Position numbers and translations under genes: made by a program. From Myxococcales bacterium (GTDB lineage Bacteria; Myxococcota_A; Polyangia; Fen-1088), in contig JANXXE010000030.1 of the NCBI GenBank assembly GCA_025350815.1, positions 1-56,055 of the forward strand: DNA of 56,055 nt, written 5' to 3'. Under the pieces are notes generated by a model, which did not search any database, was not told the DNA's origin, and saw only the letters and a program-made list of their open reading frames with translations. Positions 32,564-44,800 of this stretch are shown piece by piece; within the stretch, counting starts at the first letter, position 1, and each line of letters opens with the position of its first letter.

Positions 32564-33485
32564 CTACGCCTGACTGTCGACGGGCGACCGCCGAAGGCTG
32601 CGCGACAGCCAACCCGTCAGATCGTCGGGCAGCGGTGACGTGAACGCCAGCGGCGCCGCCGTCCGCGGGTGCGCGAACGCCAGGTGGGTCGCGTGCAGTG
32701 CCATGCGCGGGGCATCAAGGGCATTGCGCACGCCGTATTGCGGGTCGGCCAGCACCGCGTGCCCGACGCCCCGGCAGTGAATGCGAATCTGGTGCGTGCG
32801 CCCCGTCTCCAGCGTGCAGCGAATCATCGTCGCCCGCGTGTCGAAGCGTTCCTCGACAGCGATGTGCGTGACGGCCCGGCGCCCGCCCACAGGGACGTCG
32901 ATGCGGCGAATCGCATCCGGGAACGCGCCCTGCACCACCGCCAGGTACTGACGGGTCATGTCGTGCTCACGAAAGCGCGCAGACAGAATGCGGTTGGCTT
33001 CATCGTTCTTGGCCAGCACCAGCACGCCGCTGGTGTGCAAATCCAGGCGGTGAACCACGAAGATCTCGGAGCCGTGCGCGGCCGGCCGGCGCGACAGCAG
33101 CGCGACCAGGTTGTTGCGATCGCTTTCCGGCGTGGGCGCGGTCAGCAAGCCCGCCGGTTTGAACACGACGATTAGATCTTCGTCCTCGTGCAAAACCACA
33201 TAGGCAGGCAACCGTTCCTCGTCGCGCGCGCGCGCCCTGCCCCGTCTGCTTGGTCGCCCGGACCAGCGCCTGGCCCAGGTGCGCCACCACCTTCTGGCCT
33301 TGCCTGACGGGGCGCCCCGCCATCTTGGCGCGCTGACCGTCGACGAACACGCCGCCCAGATCCAGAAGGACGCGCGCCAGGCGTCGCGACAGGTCGGGCA
33401 CGCGGGCGGCCAAGACCTGATCCAGGCGCCGCCCGTGATCGTCCGGGCCAATTTTGAAGGTGACGTTGCGCGGCTGTTCGGCCAT
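32564..33485 (-). pseudogene. RluA-family pseudouridine synthase, split by a frameshift
   Basis: Two overlapping frames make one protein. From ATG 33485 the first encodes an S4 RNA-binding domain (RRLDQVLAARVPDLSRRLARV and the GGVFVDGQRAK turn). The second, ending at 32564, encodes the catalytic domain with HRLDLHTSGVLVLAKND, where Asp is the catalytic residue, and LETGRTHQIRIH. The break falls at a (CG)6 tract (33223-33234); one more CG unit would join the frames and give about 307 residues, the normal RluA/RluC/RluD size. It could be a sequencing or assembly error, a phase-variable tract or a real mutation. The family modifies uridines in 23S rRNA or tRNA. Confidence 0.85.
33223..33234. repeat. 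(CG)6 dinucleotide tract at the pseudouridine synthase frameshift
   Basis: Six perfect CG units lie exactly where the S4-domain frame and the catalytic-domain frame of the 32564-33485 gene must be joined. Gain of a single unit (two bases) would restore one continuous frame. This makes strand slippage, or an error in reading a GC repeat, the simplest cause. Confidence 0.8.
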
Positions 33486-33504
33486 CAGGACATTGCGCGT
33501 CCGT

Positions 33505-36500
33505 TCAACGCTGCGACGCCAGGAATTCGATCAAATCACGCAGATCGCGTTTCGGCAGGATCTGGGCGAATCCGTCGGGCATGCCCGAGGCACCGCGCTC
33601 GCGGTTCTTGATGTCTGCCGTGACCAGTGACTCCGTCTTCGCTTCCGGCGTCAGGATCTGCAACTGGTCGCCCTGTTGGTTCTTGACGATGCCCGCGTGA
33701 ATGCTGCCGTCCTTCATCGTGAAGATGACGGATTCGAATCCTTCGGCAAAGCGGTTGTTTGGCAGGGCGATCGATTCCAGTAGATATGCACGGTCGCGCT
33801 TGGCACCTATGCCGGTCAGGTCAGGGCCCGCGTCGCCGCCCGCGCCACGAATCTTGTGACAGCGCTGACAGGCAACGTCCGCCCGATGCTGAAAGACCCT
33901 CTTGCCCAGTTCGGCGTCCCCGCCGACCAGGACCTCCTGATAGGGGCCTAGATCATCCTTCGCGCGACGCTCGTCGTACTTGGCAAGCTTGTCCTTCAAG
34001 GCCACCGGTGCATGGCGGAAGGCCGCCTCCAACAGGTCCAGGGTCAGCTCGGGCGGCACCTTGTGCGCCAGAAGATCGTCCATCCAACGGGACAAAACGT
34101 CCGCGGACACCGCTGGGGGAACCTTGGCCAGCGACGCCAGGGCCACCTGCCGCTCGTGGATGCTGCCGCGGGCGTTGATATGCATCAGCGTCGCCTTCGC
34201 GCCCGACGGGTTCGTCCGCAGATCCAGACGCAGCGCCGCCAGGCGGACAGTCTCGTCGGTGTCGCGGAAGGCCTGCTTGATGGCCCCGGGAAGCTCGCGC
34301 GCCTCAAGGGCGCCCAGTGTCTCCAGCGCGGCCAGCCGCAGCTTGGCCGTAGCGCGTTTCGTCGTCACCAACGGAAGAACGCGCGCGGCCAACCCACCCA
34401 GATTCAGCCGGGCGATCGCATTCACCGCGGCGATGCGCACGGGGTCCGGAGCGGACTTCAGGATAGCCGGCAAGACGATCTCCGCGGCGCCGGACGGGAT
34501 CTTCCCATCGCGGGCATCCGCCAGCGGCCGCCACAAATTCGTCACCCGATCCCGACCTGAGGGCGTCGGCCAGACGGCCAGCGTGTCCAGCGCCAGGGTA
34601 CGGGCGTCCACCGAAGCGTCTGCGCGTCCCGCCAGTACCGCCAGCCGCGTCGCCGAAGCGCTGCTGCCCTCCCGAAAATTGGCGTTTATGATGCGCGTGC
34701 TGATGGGTCTGTCAGCCGTCGGGACAGCCAGCGCCGCCAACTGCGGTATCGCGCTGGCGATGGGCAAGTCATTGACCGCCTCGGCAACCTCGCGAACCAC
34801 GCGCGCGTCGGCGTCGCCGAGAAACCGCGCCACTTCGGGCCGGCGCAGGCGCCGCAGGGCGACGACACAACCCAGTCGGGCCCAAGGCGACGGATCCTTT
34901 GCGGCGGCCGCCAGGGGCTCGACCTCTCCGATGCCGACCAGGGCCATCACGGCGGCGTGCCGGATGTACGCGTCGGTGTCCGCGTTTCGGCGCAGCAGTT
35001 CGAGCAGCGCCGGGATGTCCGCGCCCCGCCCCTCGTGGGCGAGGCCCTGCGCCGCAAAGAAACGTGTCCTCGGATCCGGGTGACTCAACATGCGAATGAA
35101 GGCGTCGTGACCGCGCGCCACCTTCGCGTCGCCCATCACGTTCAAGGCCTGCGCGCGCACCTCGGGATCCTGATCGTCGACCAAGGCCACCAGCGCCGGA
35201 ACGACGTCCGCCGTGGCGGTCTTGCGCCGGACAAGCTGGCCAAGCCCCCACAGTGCGTGCAGCCGACCCAACGCAGCCGGGCCGACCGCGCCAGAGCGGC
35301 GCGCGACCTCAAGCAAGGCCGCCGAAGCCCTCCGTTCTACAAGCTGCAGTTCTGCCTCTAGGCGAATGCGGTAGTCGGGGTGTGCCAGCAACGACACCAG
35401 CTCTGGTTCCGATCGCCTGGACATGCCCTCGGCAATCAGGCGCCGGGTCTGCAGGACAACCGGATCCTTCGCGGTGGCCGGATTGAAGATTCTGTAGATG
35501 CGGCCCCTGCCCGGCAGCGGCCAGCCCTGAACCCAGTCAAGTACATACAGCCCGCCGTCGACGCCCCATTCGATGTCCGTGGCCAGCACGCCCCAGATGG
35601 CCTGCTGCGCGTTGACCAGTTCGAAGCCTGCGCCAACGGGGCGCAGGTTGAACGAATGGACGCCGCTAGAGCTGCTTTGTCCGCGAAAATCGACCATGAA
35701 GAAGCGGCCGTCGTAGGCGGACGACAGGCCCGTGCCCGGGTAGTACGCCACGCCCGACGGGCCGTTGCCCAGATTGTCGATGGGCGGGACGATGTAGGCA
35801 GGCTGGTCCTTCGACGCCTTCTGCCACATCTTCTCGGCGTTCCAGGGCCCGCGGCTGACGGGCGTCTCGATCGACTGGTAGCCGATGCGCCAGCCGCTGT
35901 CGCCGCCTGACACCACGTACACCCAGCGCGCGCGATCGCCACCGTCGGAATTGTTGTCGCCCGTGAACAGGTTGCCGTGCTCATCGAACACAAGATCCTG
36001 CGGGTTGCGCAATCCCGTGGCGAACAGCTCCAGTTCGGACCCGTCCAGGTTGCAGCGAAATACGCCGCCGGATTCCGGTACGTCGATGCGGCCGCCCTTC
36101 GTGGGAATCGATGCACCGCGATCGCCTAGCGAAAAATACAAACGGCCGTCGGGTCCCATGCGCAGCCCGTGCAGATCGTGTCCGCCGAACGCGTAACGGA
36201 CGCCATACCCGTGCGACAGGGATGTACGCACGTCCGCGACCCCATCGCCGTTGGTGTCCTTCAAGGACCATAGGTCGGGGATGTTGGTGAAAAAGACATT
36301 GCCCCCGCGCACCAGCACCGATGATCCGATGCCGTCCAGCATCGTGTTGAACCCGTTCGCGAAAATCTTTGTCCGGTCCGCGCGGCCGTCGCCGTCACTG
36401 TCTTCCACCACAGTGACCCGTTCTGAATGCGCGACCATCGGCGCCATGTCCACGTACGTCGTGATCATCGCGGCGCGATCCTCGACGGTGCGTGACGCCA

Positions 36501-36879
36501 GCTCCTTGTCCAGCAGCTCGTCCTCGATCTTGGCCAGGCGCTCGGGCGTTGCCGTCTTCTTGAAGGCCTCGCTTGGCCATTTGGCGCGCGTCCGGTTGTC
36601 CAGGGTCCCGGCGGTGTAGCGGAAAGTTTCGGCGATATAGGCGCGGCCCTTGTCGTCGAAGGTGAACCCCACCGGATTCGCCAGCAGCGGCTCGGTGGCC
36701 CAGACACTGATTTGAAGATCTTTCGGGATCTTGATCAGTTTGATCGCCTGACTGGCCTCCGGGTACACCGCCAACGGATCGGTGGGCGACGGAAGATCCG
36801 CGGCGCGGGTCCGCACGCCAACGGTCGTTGCGACCAACAGGGCCATCACGGAAACGCCGACTTGTCGTTGCACGCCCAT
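33505..36879 (-). CDS. PVC-type membrane-bound dehydrogenase: beta-propeller, HEAT repeats and c-type heme domain
   Basis: The 1124-residue exported protein has a signal peptide (about 1-26, TRA-ADLP) and a sorbosone-dehydrogenase-like propeller (about 45-490, with EDSDGDGRADRTKIFANG, GLRNPQDLVFD and GDNNSDGGDRARW). A long array of HEAT-like repeats follows (about 500-940), then a C-terminal heme domain with CQRCH at 1004-1008 and FAQILPKRDLRDLIEFLAS at the end. This layout is typical of the large Planctomycetes/Verrucomicrobia dehydrogenase family. ATG 36879 has AGGAG six bases upstream; an ORF start at 36927 would read through the terminator. It is 19 bases from the pseudouridine synthase gene. 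It probably oxidises a sugar or alcohol and passes electrons to its heme; the substrate is unknown. Confidence 0.88.
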   Translation of the reverse strand: MGVQRQVGVSVMALLVATTVGVRTRAADLPSPTDPLAVYPEASQAIKLIKIPKDLQISVWATEPLLANPVGFTFDDKGRAYIAETFRYTAGTLDNRTRAKWPSEAFKKTATPERLAKIEDELLDKELASRTVEDRAAMITTYVDMAPMVAHSERVTVVEDSDGDGRADRTKIFANGFNTMLDGIGSSVLVRGGNVFFTNIPDLWSLKDTNGDGVADVRTSLSHGYGVRYAFGGHDLHGLRMGPDGRLYFSLGDRGASIPTKGGRIDVPESGGVFRCNLDGSELELFATGLRNPQDLVFDEHGNLFTGDNNSDGGDRARWVYVVSGGDSGWRIGYQSIETPVSRGPWNAEKMWQKASKDQPAYIVPPIDNLGNGPSGVAYYPGTGLSSAYDGRFFMVDFRGQSSSSGVHSFNLRPVGAGFELVNAQQAIWGVLATDIEWGVDGGLYVLDWVQGWPLPGRGRIYRIFNPATAKDPVVLQTRRLIAEGMSRRSEPELVSLLAHPDYRIRLEAELQLVERRASAALLEVARRSGAVGPAALGRLHALWGLGQLVRRKTATADVVPALVALVDDQDPEVRAQALNVMGDAKVARGHDAFIRMLSHPDPRTRFFAAQGLAHEGRGADIPALLELLRRNADTDAYIRHAAVMALVGIGEVEPLAAAAKDPSPWARLGCVVALRRLRRPEVARFLGDADARVVREVAEAVNDLPIASAIPQLAALAVPTADRPISTRIINANFREGSSASATRLAVLAGRADASVDARTLALDTLAVWPTPSGRDRVTNLWRPLADARDGKIPSGAAEIVLPAILKSAPDPVRIAAVNAIARLNLGGLAARVLPLVTTKRATAKLRLAALETLGALEARELPGAIKQAFRDTDETVRLAALRLDLRTNPSGAKATLMHINARGSIHERQVALASLAKVPPAVSADVLSRWMDDLLAHKVPPELTLDLLEAAFRHAPVALKDKLAKYDERRAKDDLGPYQEVLVGGDAELGKRVFQHRADVACQRCHKIRGAGGDAGPDLTGIGAKRDRAYLLESIALPNNRFAEGFESVIFTMKDGSIHAGIVKNQQGDQLQILTPEAKTESLVTADIKNRERGASGMPDGFAQILPKRDLRDLIEFLASQR

Positions 36880-36888
36880 CGATTCTCC

Positions 36889-36934
36889 TAAATAAAAAGT
36901 CCCTTGCGCAGGCCCGGCGGCCCACACAAGGGAC
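36889..36934 (-). terminator. Rho-independent terminator after gap
   Basis: On the minus strand an 8-base-pair stem (36927-36934 pairing with 36899-36906, GTCCCTTG/CAAGGGAC) encloses a GC-rich loop. It is followed by a T-rich run at 36898-36889. It lies just downstream of the gap stop and ahead of the dehydrogenase ribosome site, so the two genes are probably transcribed separately, or only with readthrough. Confidence 0.75.
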
Positions 36935-36951
36935 GTTTGTCGAAAAGTGGC

Positions 36952-39221
<2,270 letters not shown>

Positions 39222-39270
39222 GCCCATTCGCGCCAGGGCGCAATCGCCTGGTGGAAAACAGACGGCATCG

Positions 39271-39293
39271 GCGCTGCCTGTCTTCGGCAGCGC
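39271..39293. terminator. Hairpin between convergent genes
   Basis: GCGCTGCC (39271-39278) and GGCAGCGC (39286-39293) pair perfectly around a 7-base loop, in the 75-base spacer between two convergent stops. There is no T-run on either side. It may act as a two-way transcription barrier or need Rho; the call rests on position and stem strength only. Confidence 0.4.
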
Positions 39294-39296
39294 TGC

Positions 39297-40313
39297 CTAT
39301 CGCGCGAGCCAGTTTTCGTCGAAGAAGCGCAGGGCGTTTTCGCCCAGCAGCTTTCGCAGGGCCGACGGTTTCCAGCCGCGGTCCCACAGCAACTGGGTCA
39401 GGCGCGGCAAGTCCGCTGCGTCCCGCATCCCGCGCGCCAGAGGCATGAAGCCGTCGAAGTCGGAACCCAGCGCCACGCAGTCCTCACCGCCGATGCACGC
39501 GACGTGTTCGATGTGGTCGGCGACGCGCGCCAGGGCCGCGAAGGCGCCGCCGAGGTACGACGACACGAAGATGACCCCGACGATGCCGCCCCGGCGGGCG
39601 ATCTCGCGAATCTGCGCGTCGTCCAGATTGCGCGCGTGCGGGGTGACGGCGTCCGCGCCCGAGTGCGACGAGAACACGGCGCGCTCGGAGGTCGCGGCGA
39701 TGTCCCAAAAGGTCTTGCGGCTGGCGTGCGCGACATCCAGGGAGATGCCGCGTTGGTTGCACGCACCGACCAGATCGCGACCGACGGTTGACAGCCCCCT
39801 GTCGTTACGAGATCGGCACGATGTCCCGCAGGCGCTGTCCCGTTCCCACAGCGGGCCAAGGAAGCGCACCCCCGCCGCGCTCAGCCGATCCAGATTGGCG
39901 TCGCTGTCCTGATCGACGACGTAGCTGCCCTCGACGCCCAGGAACAACGACACGCGGCCAGCCGCGCGCGCCGCCCGCAGGCCGGCGGTCGTATCAGTCA
40001 GCGCCAGATCGCCAGCGTGGGCCGCACACAGCGCCCGCGCCCGATCGAGTTGCCGCCAAAAGCGTCCCGCGGCATTCACGCGAAAACCCGCAAACAACAA
40101 GCAGCCCAGGGCATCGATGCCGCCTTCCCGGATGCGCGGCAAATCCAGATCCAGGCGCGCCGGATTCCAGAATGCCGCGTGTCCGTGCCGACGCGTGAAA
40201 TCGTAGCTGACATGACTCAGCTTGGTCAGGACGTCGTTGTGCAGATCGATGACCAAAGCCTCACGGTGGAAGGCGGCGACATCGGGCGACACCACGATCG
40301 GAGAGCCGATCAT
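39297..40313 (-). CDS. Membrane dipeptidase (M19, renal dipeptidase family)
   Basis: This binuclear zinc peptidase of 338 residues cleaves dipeptides, including those with D-residues at the C-terminus. Ligand motifs are present in the family order: His25 and Asp27 in VIDLHNDVL, the bridging Glu in LGVEGSY, His in LDVAHAS, His in SSHSGA, and Asp in LGSDFDG. No signal peptide is evident, so it may be cytoplasmic and act in peptide or peptidoglycan turnover. It starts six bases after the Ser/Thr kinase stop on the same strand and may share its transcript. Confidence 0.93.
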   Translation of the reverse strand: MIGSPIVVSPDVAAFHREALVIDLHNDVLTKLSHVSYDFTRRHGHAAFWNPARLDLDLPRIREGGIDALGCLLFAGFRVNAAGRFWRQLDRARALCAAHAGDLALTDTTAGLRAARAAGRVSLFLGVEGSYVVDQDSDANLDRLSAAGVRFLGPLWERDSACGTSCRSRNDRGLSTVGRDLVGACNQRGISLDVAHASRKTFWDIAATSERAVFSSHSGADAVTPHARNLDDAQIREIARRGGIVGVIFVSSYLGGAFAALARVADHIEHVACIGGEDCVALGSDFDGFMPLARGMRDAADLPRLTQLLWDRGWKPSALRKLLGENALRFFDENWLAR

Positions 40314-40319
40314 GGGCGG

Positions 40320-41783
40320 TTAGCGTTGAAAAGGGTTCTTGAGCCCGGGGATGTCTGTCGCCCCCCTGGAGCCCGGCACGGGTGGCGGCGGAGGCGGCCC
40401 GTCGTCCGTCGGCGCGACGATGCGGCGGTAGGTCTTCTTGCCCCGCTCGGCCGTCGACGGGCGGGCGACAGGCCTGGGCGCGGGCTCCGCAGGCTTTTCG
40501 TCTTGTACCGCGGCCGCTGCCGGGGGCGTCTCGGGCGCGGGTGCCGCGGGCGCGGGCAGCGCGGGCGCCGGCTGCACGACAGCAGCGGGCGTCACGCTGG
40601 GGGCCGAAGACCCGCCGAGAAAATACACCAGCGCGCCCACGACGCCGACCGCCAGTCCCACGCCCACCAGAAGCAACCTGCCGTTGCCCCCCGGGGCGAC
40701 TCGCCCGCGACCGTCGTCCGAGGCGATGACGCTGTCGACGCTATCGCGCGCGAACAGCTGCGTCTCCGACGCACGCGCGGTGTTGGTGACGATCTGGATG
40801 GCGCTTGAGTCGCCGCCCCCGAGAGGCCGTGTCAGCCCTGCCGGTCCCGGCGCCGCGGAGGCGACGTACGCCGAGGTGCCCACCGGGATGCCCTCACCGA
40901 CGGCTATGGCGGCGTCCATCATCTCGGTCATCGTCTGCCAGCGCTTGTCGCGCTCTTTTTCGAGCGCCTTCATGACGATCGCGTCCAGCTCGGGCGCGAT
41001 ACCGAGATCCGGACGGCGGGCGCTGGGCGCGACCGGTTCCTCCAGGATGTGCTTGGTCAGCATCGCCATGAAGGAATCCGCCTGAAACGGCGTCTGTCCG
41101 GTCAGCACGTGGTACATCACGCAGCCGGCGGCGTAGACGTCGACGCGGTGATCGGCGTCCTTGCCCTCGGCCTGCTCGGGCGCCATGTATTCGGGCGTGC
41201 CGAAGATCATCCCCGTGCGGGTCAGGCGGGGCGCGTTGTCAGCCAGCCCCATGACCTTCGCGATACCGAAATCCAGCAGCTTGACGAAGTCAGGCCGGCC
41301 TTCCCGCTGAATCAGGAAGATGTTTTCTGGCTTCATGTCGCGATGGACGATGCCTTGCTGGTGCGCCGCGCGCAGCGCCTTGAAGATCTGCACGATGATG
41401 CCCTTGGCGCGCGACCACGGCAGCGGACCGTCCTGCCGGATGGCGGCGCCAAGGTCGACGCCGTCCAGATATTCCATCGCGATGTAGACAAAACCCTCGG
41501 GCGACTGGCCGAAGTCGGAAATATCGATGACGTTCTCGTGTCCGATGCGCGAGGCGCTTTTGGCTTCCTGAAGAAAGCGCGCGCTGAGATCTTCGCGGCG
41601 GGCCAGCTCGGGCGCCAGCACCTTGAGCGCGACCTTCTTCTCGATGAAGACGTGCTCGGCCAGGTAGACCGCACCCATGCCGCCCTCGCCCAGCTTTCGG
41701 ATGACCCGGTAGCGCTCGGAGATGACCTTCCCGAGGAGGGGGTCCTCCATCGGAGGAGGCGGTCGCAGCTCGCCTACGGACAT
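40320..41783 (-). CDS. Hanks-type Ser/Thr protein kinase with one membrane helix
   Basis: The 487-residue protein has a kinase domain at about 25-290: GEGGMG loop (32-37), Lys54, catalytic HRDMKPEN with Asp149, DFG (171-173) and APEQ. A linker, a membrane helix (about 370-390), and an extracytoplasmic tail rich in Pro and Ala follow. Such receptor-like kinases are abundant in myxobacteria. The start is uncertain: ATG 41783 or GTG 41801, both inside or beside a 17-base palindrome. It lies 49 bases downstream of the giant TPR gene on the same strand, so the TPR proteins are candidate partners or substrates. Confidence 0.92.
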   Translation of the reverse strand: MSVGELRPPPPMEDPLLGKVISERYRVIRKLGEGGMGAVYLAEHVFIEKKVALKVLAPELARREDLSARFLQEAKSASRIGHENVIDISDFGQSPEGFVYIAMEYLDGVDLGAAIRQDGPLPWSRAKGIIVQIFKALRAAHQQGIVHRDMKPENIFLIQREGRPDFVKLLDFGIAKVMGLADNAPRLTRTGMIFGTPEYMAPEQAEGKDADHRVDVYAAGCVMYHVLTGQTPFQADSFMAMLTKHILEEPVAPSARRPDLGIAPELDAIVMKALEKERDKRWQTMTEMMDAAIAVGEGIPVGTSAYVASAAPGPAGLTRPLGGGDSSAIQIVTNTARASETQLFARDSVDSVIASDDGRGRVAPGGNGRLLLVGVGLAVGVVGALVYFLGGSSAPSVTPAAVVQPAPALPAPAAPAPETPPAAAAVQDEKPAEPAPRPVARPSTAERGKKTYRRIVAPTDDGPPPPPPVPGSRGATDIPGLKNPFQR

Positions 41784-41796
41784 TGCCGGGCAATGT
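41780..41796. promoter_or_regulatory. 17-base palindrome over the kinase start
   Basis: ACATTGCC-G-GGCAATGT is a perfect palindrome with 8-base arms and covers the ATG at 41783-41781. As DNA it could be an operator. In the mRNA the arms ACAUUG and CAAUGU can pair around a 5-base loop and would bury the start codon. Confidence 0.4.
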
Positions 41797-41832
41797 ACCA
41801 CGGACGCGAAAACGTCGCGCCTTCAGCGCAGC

Positions 41833-44800
41833 TCAAGACACCGCGTCGAGGGCGGCGGCCAGCTCCTCGTATTCGGGCGACAGGGCGAAGTCCATCAATG
41901 CCAGGGCCAGGGGCGACCCCGCCAAGGCAGCGGGCGTGAACGGGCGTCCCTCGGCCAGCGCCAGGATCCGCAACGACGCGGCCAGATCGCCGCAAGCCAG
42001 CAGGCCCACGCGGGCCGCGGCCTCTTGCAGGGCCGCATACATGGGCGCGATCGCGAACTGCGTGGCGATCTCGGCGGCGAACGGGGCCAGCTGGATGCGC
42101 TGCTGCCGGCTCATCGCCTTGCTGACACGGGCCACGGCCTCTGCGACGGCGCTTTCGGGCAGGTCGGGATGTTGGTAGTCAGGGACGAATTGCCGAATAA
42201 CACCGGCCAAAAGGGCGCCCATTTGGACCGGACTGCTGTCGACCAGCAACTCGAAACGCGTGTCCATCAAACGAAGAAGGTAGCCAGACGCAAACCGTAG
42301 GCCCACCGGATCGAGCGCCGCGATCTCGCTGCCGATGATCATCACCGACGGATCACCCGGCTCGACGGTCATTGCCGACGGCAAGGTATTCGTGACGTAA
42401 ACGTCGAAGTTACGCACGCCCAGATCCCCCGCCAGGCGGTCTGCGACGGCGCGAAAACCGACCCCGGCGGCAAGGCGTTCGGACTTGCCCACGGCCCAGC
42501 GTTTGAGGCGGGGCTTGGCCGCGCGGCTCAAGGCCGGACCTATCACCCGCATGACATTGCCCACGCCTGCGGGAAGCGCGGCCGGCAAGGACAGCTCCTC
42601 CAGTGAAGGATTCGCCAGGGGCGCCAGGTGGCGGCCGTGCTCGGGAGGTTTGGCCCAGGCGGCGTCGCTGCGATCCTGGGGATCCTCGGACAGAACGGCC
42701 AGCAACTGGGCGGCGGCGGCCGACCCGACGTTCCGCTGTCGCCAGCGCAAAAGCGGAATCATCGAGCGCAGCGCCGACAGGTCAGTGGCGCTTTGCCGGA
42801 TGTCCTGGCGAAAAAGATTGATCGAGAGATCCAGCAAGACGTTGCGCCCTTGCGTGTCCTTGGTGCGCTCATAAAAACGAGCCAGCTCACCGATGGCCTG
42901 CAGACTGCGCGGAGATTCCTCGGTCGCTCTTTTCAGCAGATTCGCCGCGCCCCGCGTGTCCCCCGTGCGCTCGGCAGCGGTCGCCAGACGCAACAGAAAC
43001 GGAAGACGCCTTTGCGGATCCGTCTCCAGCTGCACGATCTGTTCGGTGATCGCGGCGGCCTTGCGGGGATCGTTGTGCTTGGCGTACAGCTCGGACAGGG
43101 CTTCCATCGCCTCGCGATCGGTGGCGTCGAAACGAATCACGCGCTCGTAGGCGCCGATGGCTAGCTTGGCGTCAGGCAGGCGACGCGCGTAGATATGACC
43201 GATGCGCAGGAAGATGCGGCGCAGGCTGTCGGGATCTTTGTCAAAGCGCGCCTGACGGATGTACAGCTCGGCTGCGACGGCGAACGCCCCGTCGTCGAAC
43301 TCGATGGCCGCCAGGCGGGCCAGGGCGCCAACTTCGTGGGGCTGTTCCGCCAGCACGGCCCGCATGTCGTCCTTGGCGCCCTGACGATCCCCCAACGACG
43401 TCAAAAGATCCGCCCGGGCCAGACGCAGGGACAACGCCTCGGCGGGATCTGTCGTGCCGCGCACCCGGACGGCCAGCAACTCGGCCTGACCACGGTCGTC
43501 GCCCTGACTTTCAAGAGCCTCGCGCAGGCGCGCAAATGCCTCGGGATTGGCGGGGTCAATCTGCAAAACCTGGCGTAGCAGATCCAGGCTGCGCTCGGGA
43601 TCGTCCAATTTGTGGCGCGCAATCAAACTGGCCGTAACGAGGGCTGCCACCCGGTGGGCGGGCACCGCCAGGGCGTTCGATTCCGTTTCATAGGCGGCGA
43701 TGGCCGCGGTCCAAGATCCACGACGAAGTTCAAGTTGTCGCAGCCTCAATGCGGCGGGCAGAAGGTCGGGCTCGACCCCGAGCGCGCGGCGCAACAGGGA
43801 TTCGGCCTTGTCGGAGGCGCCCAGTGCCTGCTGAATCTCGGCGGCGCGGACGAACATCGTCGCGGCCACGCGAACATCCGACCCGGGGGTTGCCACAAGA
43901 CGGTCCGCCAGGGCCTCCATGATCTGCGCCGCGCCCGCCGGAGGGGCGCCTGGGCGCAGCTTGATGGTCAGGACGCGCCGTGCGATGGCCAATGAATGGT
44001 CCGGTCGTTCAGCGGCCGCGGCCTCCACGAGCTCGTCCGCGCGGCGGCCCCCTGCCCGCCCTTCGTCCAGCAACGCAGCCAGGTAGCGCGCGGTCGTCGC
44101 GAGCGCGGGCAGGGAATCATTCGTGACCTGCGCCAGGGATTCGACGAGACGGCCGTAGTGACCCTGGCGGCCGTCATCGAGCAACAACGCCAGCCGCGCC
44201 GCCGCATTTCTGGGCGCGCATGCGACAGCAGCGCCGAGAGCCTCACGTTCGCCCTCGGCCTCACCCAGCAGGTCGGCGCGGATGCGCGCCTGTTCGAACC
44301 AGCCTGCGCTAGCGCCCGCGGTGTCCCCGGCCGCGAGGCAAGCGTCAATCTGGTCGCGGTTCAGACGCCCGAGTTCCTCGCCAGCACGCAGGATCCACAG
44401 CACCCGGCAAAGCGCGCGTTCCGCCGCGGGCGCCAGCGGACCGGACGCCAATTGCCGGTAGATCGGGACGGCCGCCGCGCGTTCGCCGGCCGCCTCAAGC
44501 AATTCCGCCCGCTGGAAATCGAGAACCGCGCGATCGTCCTCGTCAAAGATGAAATCACGGATGTCGCCGAGCACCCGCGCGCGCGTGGCGGGATCCGGGT
44601 GGACGCGGGCAAGACGTCGCAGCAGCAACACGGCGCTGGGCGGCGGCGTGGACCCTTGCACATGCTCCAGCAGGAAGGTCAACGCTTCACGTGGCGCGGC
44701 CGCCTGTATCATCCAGCCGCAGGTTTCGAGGGCCCGGTAGCTGATCGCGCCGGCCGGGGTGGCCTGACGCAGCAGCGAAACGACGGCCTGTGGCTCGTTG

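Noticed and set aside
33000-33485. A separate small S4-domain gene
   Set aside because: Its S4 domain is exactly the missing N-terminus of the overlapping pseudouridine synthase frame. After the (CG)6 tract its sequence loses all family features, so it is treated as the front part of one frameshifted gene.
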